Below, piece after piece: positions 58,377-64,000 of a stretch of 64,000 nucleotides of DNA. This DNA comes from Chthoniobacter sp. GTDB taxonomy: Bacteria > Verrucomicrobiota > Verrucomicrobiia > Chthoniobacterales > Chthoniobacteraceae. Positions within the stretch are counted from its first letter, which is position 1. Every line of letters begins with the position of its first letter. The stretch spans positions 47,973 to 111,972 of the forward strand of contig JAIOPH010000031.1 of assembly GCA_021414005.1 (NCBI GenBank). The letters run 5' to 3'. The notes beneath the pieces were generated by a model that saw only the letters and a list, made by a program, of their open reading frames with translations, made no database searches and was not told the origin of the DNA. Made by a program: the position numbers and the translations under genes.

Positions 58377-59360
58377 ATGGGCAAAATTTACAACAACATC
58401 GTCGAAACCATCGGCCACACGCCGCTCGTGAAACTCAACAAAGTCACCGCCGGACTCGATGCGACCATCGCGCTTAAGTGCGAGTTTTTTAACCCGCTCG
58501 GATCGGTGAAAGACCGCATCGGCATGGCCATGATCCAGGACGCGGAGGAGCGTGGCGTGCTGACGAAAGACACCGTCATCATCGAACCGACGAGCGGAAA
58601 CACGGGCATCGCGCTCGCGTTTGTGGCGGCGGCGAAGGGGTACAAGCTCATCCTCACGATGCCGGAGACGATGTCCGTGGAGCGGCGCACGCTGCTGGCC
58701 ATGCTCGGCGCGAAGCTCGTGCTCACGCCCGGCGGGGAGGGGATGAAAGGGGCGATCGCGCGGGCCGAGGACTTGGTGAAAAACACGCCAAACGCGTGGA
58801 TGCCGCAGCAGTTCAACAACCCGGCCAATCCGGCGATCCACGCGAAAACCACCGCCGAGGAACTGTGGGAGGACACGGACGGGAAGATCGATATTTTGAT
58901 TTCCGCCGTCGGCACGGGTGGGACGATCACGGGGTGCGTCGAAGTCATCAAGCCGCGCAAATCCAGCTTCCAGGCAATTGCCGTGGAGCCGAAGGATTCG
59001 CCGGTCATTTCGCAGACCCTCGCGGGGCAGCCAGTGAAGCCGGGACCGCACAAAATCCAGGGCACCGGCGCGGGTTTTGTGCCGAACAATCTGCACCTCA
59101 AGGACGCCGCCGGAAATGCGCAGATCGTCGAGTGCGTGCAGGTCTCGAATGACGACGCCTTCGCGATGGCGCGGCGTTTGGCGAAAGAAGAAGGCCTGCT
59201 CGTGGGCATTAGCACGGGCGCGAATGTGGTTGCGGCCGTCGAGGTCGCGAAGCGGCCCGAAAACAAGGGCAAGCTGATCGTGACCGTGGCGTGCTCGACC
59301 GGCGAACGCTACCTCTCCACCGCGCTCGCCGCCGACGCGCGGGCGGAAGTGGGCGCGTAA
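58377..59360 (+). CDS. cysK: cysteine synthase A
   Basis: Encodes 327 residues. Start at ATG 58377 (MGKIYNNIVETIGHTPLVKL); the longer frame from 58251 would add a non-homologous leader. PLP lysine K45 lies in NPLGSVKDRIGM; further motifs are EPTSGNTGIALAFVAA, MPETMSVERR, ISAVGTGGTITG and the GISTGANVVAAV. It condenses O-acetylserine with sulfide. No cysE is adjacent. The 172 bp between it and the divergent dehydratase gene contains no riboswitch that I recognise. Confidence 0.96.
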   Translation: MGKIYNNIVETIGHTPLVKLNKVTAGLDATIALKCEFFNPLGSVKDRIGMAMIQDAEERGVLTKDTVIIEPTSGNTGIALAFVAAAKGYKLILTMPETMSVERRTLLAMLGAKLVLTPGGEGMKGAIARAEDLVKNTPNAWMPQQFNNPANPAIHAKTTAEELWEDTDGKIDILISAVGTGGTITGCVEVIKPRKSSFQAIAVEPKDSPVISQTLAGQPVKPGPHKIQGTGAGFVPNNLHLKDAAGNAQIVECVQVSNDDAFAMARRLAKEEGLLVGISTGANVVAAVEVAKRPENKGKLIVTVACSTGERYLSTALAADARAEVGA

Positions 59361-59538
59361 TCTCCGCCGCTATGTGAGCCGCGTCTTGGCCCACGGCCCG
59401 TGCTACGGAATCGCGGCTTCGGTGGTGTCAGCAGTGCGGTCCCTCACCAAAGAATGCTTGGCGACCAAGGCCGGAACAGGAACACTCGCAGCCAACGAAC
59501 GGGCTCGTCCGTCTCTCCCCGTCCACCCTCACTGCACC

Positions 59539-60306
59539 ATGAATACACGGCCTTGGAATTTCCTCGTCCAATCCCTCTGCACGGTCGCGGTGGTGGCGTT
59601 GCTGATTTCCACCTCCGGGTGCAAGAGGAAATCTGCGCCACCACCGTCCCCGCCGCCGCTGAAGCCGGTAAATATCACCGTCGAGATTCACGTTTACAGT
59701 ATGTTGCGCACGCAGGCGGTGGAGACGGTCCTCGGCCAACCGACGGGCACGGACTTTGCGAATGTTTTGAAAACCGTCCAAGCACTCGTCACGGAGAAAA
59801 AGGCGACCCTTGTAGCGACACCCACATTGACGACGATGAGCGGACAGCGGGCGGTCATCGAATCCATTCTGGAACATAAGTTCCCAACCGAATTCGACCC
59901 GCCGCAGATACCGCAGACGTTCGGAGGAACGACGACGAAAGTGACGAAAACAACCACCGTCACGGAAGAAAAGACCACCTTCCCGATGACTCCTACCACA
60001 CCGACGGCGTTTGAGGTGCGCAACATGGGCCTCACCTTGGAATGTGAACCGGTCGCCAGCGACGACCGGAAGGAAATCACCATCAATCTGGTGCCGCAAA
60101 CCGTCGCACTCCAAAGAACCGTGAAATACAAAACCGCCAATGGCGGGGAGATCGAGCAGCCGGAATTTTACACGAAAAAGATCACGACTTCAGTGATGGT
60201 GAAGAATGGCGGAGTCGCCTTCCTCGGCACCTTGGAACCGGACCGGGCGATGTCTAAAGACGAGGATTTAACCGAAGTCCTGTTCCTGCGCGCGACGGTG
60301 CGGTGA
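59539..60306 (+). CDS. secretin-domain-like lipoprotein
   Basis: Encodes 255 residues from ATG 59539. The leader ends in LLISTSGCKRKS, a lipobox, so lipidation is expected. After a proline linker, the C-terminal ~150 residues look like a diverged type II/III secretin core (ATPTLTTMSGQRAVIESILE, MGLTLECEPVASDDRKEITI, KKITTSVMVKNGGVAFLGTL). The usual secretin is over 400 residues, so this is a short one, perhaps a partner or relic. Verrucomicrobiota often carry several small secretin-like proteins. No pilus or secretion gene is nearby. Confidence 0.7.
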   Translation: MNTRPWNFLVQSLCTVAVVALLISTSGCKRKSAPPPSPPPLKPVNITVEIHVYSMLRTQAVETVLGQPTGTDFANVLKTVQALVTEKKATLVATPTLTTMSGQRAVIESILEHKFPTEFDPPQIPQTFGGTTTKVTKTTTVTEEKTTFPMTPTTPTAFEVRNMGLTLECEPVASDDRKEITINLVPQTVALQRTVKYKTANGGEIEQPEFYTKKITTSVMVKNGGVAFLGTLEPDRAMSKDEDLTEVLFLRATVR

Positions 60307-60396
60307 ATGGGCGCGGGCGTTCCCGAAATGTCGGGAGAGCATGACTGGCGGTTGACGGCGGGGCGACCTCGCCGTTTCCTCTGCCCGCACGCCTGC

Positions 60397-62040
60397 ATGA
60401 AACTCCTGCGCCTCACCACCACGCTGCTCGTTCTCGGGGCGTCCATTCTTTTCTCAGCGACCCACGCCGCCGAGTCCGCGCGGGCTCCGGTGGGGAAAGC
60501 GGCGGCGACGCCGAAGGCGGGCAAGGACGCGAAGCATCGGCAGGCGGCGGCGGAGTTTTTCGCGGGGCAGATTCCGCGGTTGAAGATCGAGCTCTCGCCC
60601 GAGCAGCGCGACAAACTGCAAAAGGACGAGCGCAATTATGCCGAGGCCACGCTGACCGAGACGACACTGGCCGGGCCGGTGATTTATCAAAAGGTGGCGA
60701 TCAAGCTGAAAGGCTCGGCGGGCAGTTTTCAGCACCTCGACGGCAAGCCCGGAATGACGGTGAGCTTTGACAAAGGCAAGGACGGCGAACGCTTCCATGG
60801 GATGAGGAAAATCCACCTCAACAACTGCGCGCAGGACGGCACCTACCTGAACGAACTCATCGCCGGCGAGATAGCCCGCAAGGTCGGTGTGCCGGCGTCA
60901 CGCTGCTCGCACGCGTTTGTGGAGCTGAACGGGCGCGACCTCGGGCTCTACGTGGTGAAGGAGGCGTTCACGAAGGACTTCCTGGCCGCCTTTTACAAGA
61001 ACACCGACGGCGATCTCTACGATGGTGGCTTCTGCGCGGAGGTGAATGAGAACACCGAAAAAGATCAGGGCGATCCGAACGACAAGACCGCCCTCAAGGA
61101 ACTGATCGCGGCGTGCCAGGAACCGGACAACGACAAGCGGTGGGTGCGGCTCGGCAAGATTCTGGACATCGACAAGTTCATCAATTTCACCGTGCTGGAA
61201 ATCGCCCTCGTCCACTGGGACGGCTACAACAACAACCGCAACAACTACCGGTTTTACCGCGACCCGGACTCCGGCAAGTTCTCGTTCTTCCTGCACGGCA
61301 TGGACCAGCTCTTCGGCGAGGAAAACTGGCCGATGATGCGCGGCTTCGACACGCTCGTGGGCGGTGCGGTCACCCGCTGCCCGCAGGGTGCCGCGCTCTA
61401 CAAGGCGCGGGTCGAGTCCGTTTACCAAAACCTCCTCGTGAAAGAAGACTGGCCCGCGCGTGTCACCGCCGAGGGCCGCCGCGTGCGCGATGCCATTGCG
61501 GTGAAAGACGGGCGCTGGGCAAAGGAATACGAGAACCAGATCAACGAGGTGCGCGGCCGGCTCTCGCGCCGCATCGCGGCGATCGGCCGACAGCTCGGAG
61601 TGGCGATGAAGCCGGTGGTCTTCGACGCGAAAGGTGCGCTGAAAGTCGGCCCGGGCTGGGCACTGCAAGGCGGCGAGGGCGGGCAGGGTGACGAGGTGAA
61701 ACTCGAAAACCGCGACTGCCTGCACCTCGTTGTCACCGGTGCGGCGACGCCCTCCTGGCGGCAGTCCGTGCAGTTGGACGCGGGGCGGTATCGCTTTGAA
61801 GTCATGGCGCGGACCCGTGGCGTGGCGGCGACGGACGACGAGAAGGGTAGGGGTGCGGGTCTGCGTGTCTCCGGCCAGGCAAAGCGCGCCAACGCGCTGG
61901 AAGGCGACACCGCGTGGCAGAAGGTCAGCTACGAATTTGAAACCGGCGGCGGCGATGTCCCGCTGGTGGCCGAACTGCGCGCCGCGAAAGGCGAGGTTTG
62001 GTTCCTGCGCGACACTTTTCAAATCATCCGCGGCAAATAG
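60397..62040 (+). CDS. exported CotH kinase-family protein
   Basis: Encodes 547 residues from ATG 60397, with a signal peptide (LLRLTTTLLVLGASILFSAT). The CotH domain (~95-420) includes YQKVAIKLKGSAGSFQHLDG, FHGMRKIHLNNCAQDGTYLN, LNGRDLGLYVVKEAFTKDFL, and the nucleotide/metal residues in VHWDGYNNNRNNYRFYRDP and FFLHGMDQLFG. CotH proteins are atypical protein kinases phosphorylating secreted proteins such as spore-coat CotB. A C-terminal ~130-residue beta-sandwich resembles a carbohydrate-binding module. Substrate unknown. Confidence 0.88.
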   Translation: MKLLRLTTTLLVLGASILFSATHAAESARAPVGKAAATPKAGKDAKHRQAAAEFFAGQIPRLKIELSPEQRDKLQKDERNYAEATLTETTLAGPVIYQKVAIKLKGSAGSFQHLDGKPGMTVSFDKGKDGERFHGMRKIHLNNCAQDGTYLNELIAGEIARKVGVPASRCSHAFVELNGRDLGLYVVKEAFTKDFLAAFYKNTDGDLYDGGFCAEVNENTEKDQGDPNDKTALKELIAACQEPDNDKRWVRLGKILDIDKFINFTVLEIALVHWDGYNNNRNNYRFYRDPDSGKFSFFLHGMDQLFGEENWPMMRGFDTLVGGAVTRCPQGAALYKARVESVYQNLLVKEDWPARVTAEGRRVRDAIAVKDGRWAKEYENQINEVRGRLSRRIAAIGRQLGVAMKPVVFDAKGALKVGPGWALQGGEGGQGDEVKLENRDCLHLVVTGAATPSWRQSVQLDAGRYRFEVMARTRGVAATDDEKGRGAGLRVSGQAKRANALEGDTAWQKVSYEFETGGGDVPLVAELRAAKGEVWFLRDTFQIIRGK

Positions 62041-62118
62041 GCGCGTCCGCCGCTCCTGTCGCTGCCACCGGCAGACGATTTCCTGTAACCTCGCGTGCCG
62101 TATTCGTCAGGAATCTGC

Positions 62119-63150
62119 GTGAACACAAAAATCTGCTCCCTTTGCCACACTCCCATCCCGGCGGATGCGCCGGGCGGGTTCTGTCCGGCGTGCCTGCTGC
62201 GCGACGCAGCGGAGCCCGCGTCCGCCGGCCGCGCCGCGCCGACCATCGCAGAAATCGCCACCGCATTTCCCCAGCTCGAGATTCAATCGCTCATCGGCCA
62301 GGGCGGCATGGGCTTTGTCTATAAAGTGCGGCAGCCGTCGCTCGATCGCACCGTTGCCTTGAAAATCCTGTCGCCCGAGCTGGGGCGCGACCCGGCGTTT
62401 GCCGAGCGCTTTGCCCGCGAGGCCCGCGTGCTCGGAAAACTCAACCATCCGAATATCGTCACCGTCTTCGAGCACGGCGAGAGCGGCGGCTTTTTCTACC
62501 TGCTCATGGAGTTGGTGGACGGCGTGAATCTCCGCCAGGCCATGCGCGCGGGCCGTTTCACGCCGCAACAGGCGCTCGGCGTCGTTCCCGGCATCTGCGA
62601 CGCGCTCCAGGCCGCGCACTCGCAGGGCGTGTGGCACCGCGATATCAAACCCGAGAACATCCTGCTCGACGCGCGCGGCGGAGTGAAAATCGCGGACTTT
62701 GGCATCGCCCGCATCGTCGGCGATCCCTTCCGCGACTTCACCCTCACAGCCACCGGCGGTGCGCTCGGCAGCGCCGCCTACATGGCCCCCGAACAGCACG
62801 AGCGCCCGCACGACGTGGACCACCGCGCGGACATCTACAGCCTCGGCGTGGTCATTTACGAAATGCTCACCGGTGAGCTGCCGCTGGGCCGTTTCCCCGC
62901 GCCGAGTGAGCGCGCCGCGGTGAGTGCGCGCATCGACGAGATCGTGCATCAGACCTTGGAAAAAGAACGCGCACTCCGCCAGCAAAGCGCGACGGAGGTA
63001 AAGACGCAGGTTGAGCAAAGTGCGAAGGAACCGGCGCGACCGCCGATCCCGCCGGACCTGCCGCGCTTCTCGGGCACAGCGATCGCCGGGGCGGTGTGCG
63101 CGGTCGTGGGAATCGCTGCGCTCGTTCTGCTCATCCTCGTTCAAGCATAG
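62119..63150 (+). CDS. zinc-ribbon Ser/Thr protein kinase with C-terminal membrane helix
   Basis: Encodes 343 residues from GTG 62119 (MNTKICSLCH...), preferred over the GTG at 62095. The N-terminal zinc ribbon is C6/C9 and C22/C25. The Hanks-type kinase has IGQGGMGFVYKV, K82, HRDIKPENI (173-181), DFG (193-195) and AAYMAPEQ. A C-terminal helix (IAGAVCAVVGIAALVLLILV) anchors it in the membrane with nothing outside. It is followed by a membrane protein after 8 bp, and then an ECF sigma factor. The kinase may regulate these. Confidence 0.93.
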   Translation: MNTKICSLCHTPIPADAPGGFCPACLLRDAAEPASAGRAAPTIAEIATAFPQLEIQSLIGQGGMGFVYKVRQPSLDRTVALKILSPELGRDPAFAERFAREARVLGKLNHPNIVTVFEHGESGGFFYLLMELVDGVNLRQAMRAGRFTPQQALGVVPGICDALQAAHSQGVWHRDIKPENILLDARGGVKIADFGIARIVGDPFRDFTLTATGGALGSAAYMAPEQHERPHDVDHRADIYSLGVVIYEMLTGELPLGRFPAPSERAAVSARIDEIVHQTLEKERALRQQSATEVKTQVEQSAKEPARPPIPPDLPRFSGTAIAGAVCAVVGIAALVLLILVQA

Positions 63151-63154
63151 GAGG
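63149..63154 (+). promoter_or_regulatory. strong Shine-Dalgarno AGGAGG
   Basis: AGGAGG four bases before the ATG at 63159, partly inside the kinase stop codon. It is the clearest ribosome-binding site in the window, where most genes lack one. Confidence 0.8.
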
Positions 63155-63158
63155 CATC

Positions 63159-63821
63159 ATGAATTTTTCTCCAATGCCCTTCGAGATGAGTCCGCTTCAC
63201 AATCTGCTCGTCCTCGCGCTGGTCGCGATCTCGGTGATCGCTGTGCTCGCCACGACGATCCTCGGCTGGATCGGCGTCTCGCAAATCCGCCGCTCGGGCG
63301 GGCGACTCCACGGAATGTGGCTCGCGGTGTTCGACGGTTTGCTTTTCCCGGTACTGTTGCTTGTGATTTTTTGCTTTCGTCTCGCGGCAGAGCAATCGGC
63401 ACGGACAAACAGGGGCGTAGCACGCTTCGAAGCTGCCGCCCGAAGTTCCCATGTCACCTTCAGTTTTACTCACCCGGAGCAACTGGGTGGGAACGAGATC
63501 AGCATGAGCGTGCAAGATGGGCGTGTTTCCAATTGGCTGCCCTCCTCTGGTCAGGCGCTTTCTCTCAAAGACGGAAAGTATCTGGCGGTCCGAGTTCGGG
63601 TGGACGCCACTACCCCCGGCTCGCTGATCGCCGAAGTCATGACCACGACATCGCGCGATCGAAAGACTTGGGAAACCAAACAAGCCGCCCTTGGGGCCGG
63701 GAAGCGCGTGACGCCATTGGATTTCGCCAATGGTCTGCATGTTTCAGCCTGGCTCGGGGACCAACTTGCGCGCCCATCGCCAGCCGAAGCTGCCATCTCT
63801 GCCACTCCATCCGCGCCGTAG
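63159..63821 (+). CDS. two-helix membrane protein, unknown
   Basis: Encodes 220 residues. Two helices (LLVLALVAISVIAVLATTIL; LAVFDGLLFPVLLLVIFCFR) are at the N-terminus; the C-terminal ~120 residues form a beta-rich soluble domain (SSHVTFSFTHPEQLGGNEIS; LIAEVMTTTSRDRKTWE). The first helix pair ending in GWIGVSQIRRSGGRLHGMWL resembles DUF4190-like domains. It begins 8 bp after the kinase and has a strong ribosome-binding site. Its role is probably with the kinase or sigma factor. Confidence 0.75.
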   Translation: MNFSPMPFEMSPLHNLLVLALVAISVIAVLATTILGWIGVSQIRRSGGRLHGMWLAVFDGLLFPVLLLVIFCFRLAAEQSARTNRGVARFEAAARSSHVTFSFTHPEQLGGNEISMSVQDGRVSNWLPSSGQALSLKDGKYLAVRVRVDATTPGSLIAEVMTTTSRDRKTWETKQAALGAGKRVTPLDFANGLHVSAWLGDQLARPSPAEAAISATPSAP

Positions 63822-63835
63822 GAACCGCCCCCCGC

Positions 63836-64000
63836 ATGACCGAAGCCGCTTTTCACCCCACCCGCTGGACGCTCGTCCTGCGCGCGAGCGGCGAGGGTGC
63901 GGAGGCGAAGGCTGCGCTCTCCGACCTGTGTGCGGCCTACTACGCGCCGGTGGTCGCCTTCATCCGGCGCGACGGTCGCGGCGATGACGCGGCGCGGGAA
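63836..64000 (+). CDS. ECF-type RNA polymerase sigma factor, 3' end outside window
   Basis: Open to the window edge, 55 residues seen. It begins FHPTRWTLVLRASGEG, then DLCAAYYAPVVAFIRRDGR, typical of the verrucomicrobial/planctomycete ECF sigma factors in which sigma region 2 begins with TRWTLVL and YW/YY-PVYAFIRR. Such sigmas are commonly linked to Ser/Thr kinases, as here. Starts 15 bp after the membrane protein gene. Confidence 0.8.
   Translation, partial: MTEAAFHPTRWTLVLRASGEGAEAKAALSDLCAAYYAPVVAFIRRDGRGDDAARE

Overview
The window is a chromosomal segment from a high-GC Gram-negative bacterium, most likely a Verrucomicrobiota member (Planctomycetota is the nearest alternative). Pointers are the c-type-cytochrome-motif PSD1 protein next to a DUF1501 protein, a DUF1080 protein beside a Tat-exported Gfo/Idh oxidoreductase, a bacterial CE15 esterase, CotH, an ECF sigma factor beside a zinc-ribbon Ser/Thr kinase, and many genes without a clear Shine-Dalgarno or starting with GTG/TTG. 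No rRNA, tRNA, CRISPR array, transposase or phage gene was recognised. Species-level identity cannot be read from the sequence.

Layout. 1-7.5 kb: end of a DUF11 surface protein, an outer-membrane protein, a giant cyclase-ATPase-TPR signalling protein, a CvfB-like RNA-binding protein and an RsmA-Nudix fusion. 7.6-12.2 kb: the PSD1/DUF1501 pair. 12.2-14.5 kb: a small exported protein and an overlapping KTSC - 49-aa membrane peptide - MFS exporter operon. 14.6-19.6 kb: sucA without sucB, and a membrane M48 peptidase. 19.6-23.2 kb: DUF1080, Gfo/Idh and TIM-barrel isomerase genes that fit 3-keto-sugar metabolism. 23.2-25 kb: a flippase-like membrane protein overlapping a RibD-C reductase. 25-32 kb: an LRR-Roc-COR-TIR protein, a nested REP-like palindrome, a broken 5' copy of uvrB, a CE15 esterase and intact uvrB. 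32-40.3 kb: an NHL protein, an RluE-type pseudouridine synthase, HrpB helicase, a free-standing maltokinase, a TPR protein and an arsC-aquaporin operon. 40.3-47.2 kb: M42 peptidase, an AT-richer Septu-like ptuAB pair with a DUF433 gene in front, and a large VWA protein. 47.2-52.2 kb: dienelactone hydrolase, small unknown genes, an AT-rich island with 21-bp periodic repeats, and bioA. 52.2-59.4 kb: a CPBP protease-comF-accD-folC run, rpe, an MgtE-like transporter operon with a pterin dehydratase, and cysK. 59.5-64 kb: a secretin-like lipoprotein, CotH, a kinase, a membrane protein and the start of an ECF sigma factor.

The parts of most biological interest are two candidate defence or signalling loci (Roco-TIR at 24950-27433 and PtuAB/DUF433 at 41537-44125), the uvrB duplication bordering the first of them, and the RsmA-Nudix fusion. 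Several families of palindromic or short-period repeats sit between genes, and one short-period family appears to have entered the bioA coding sequence.
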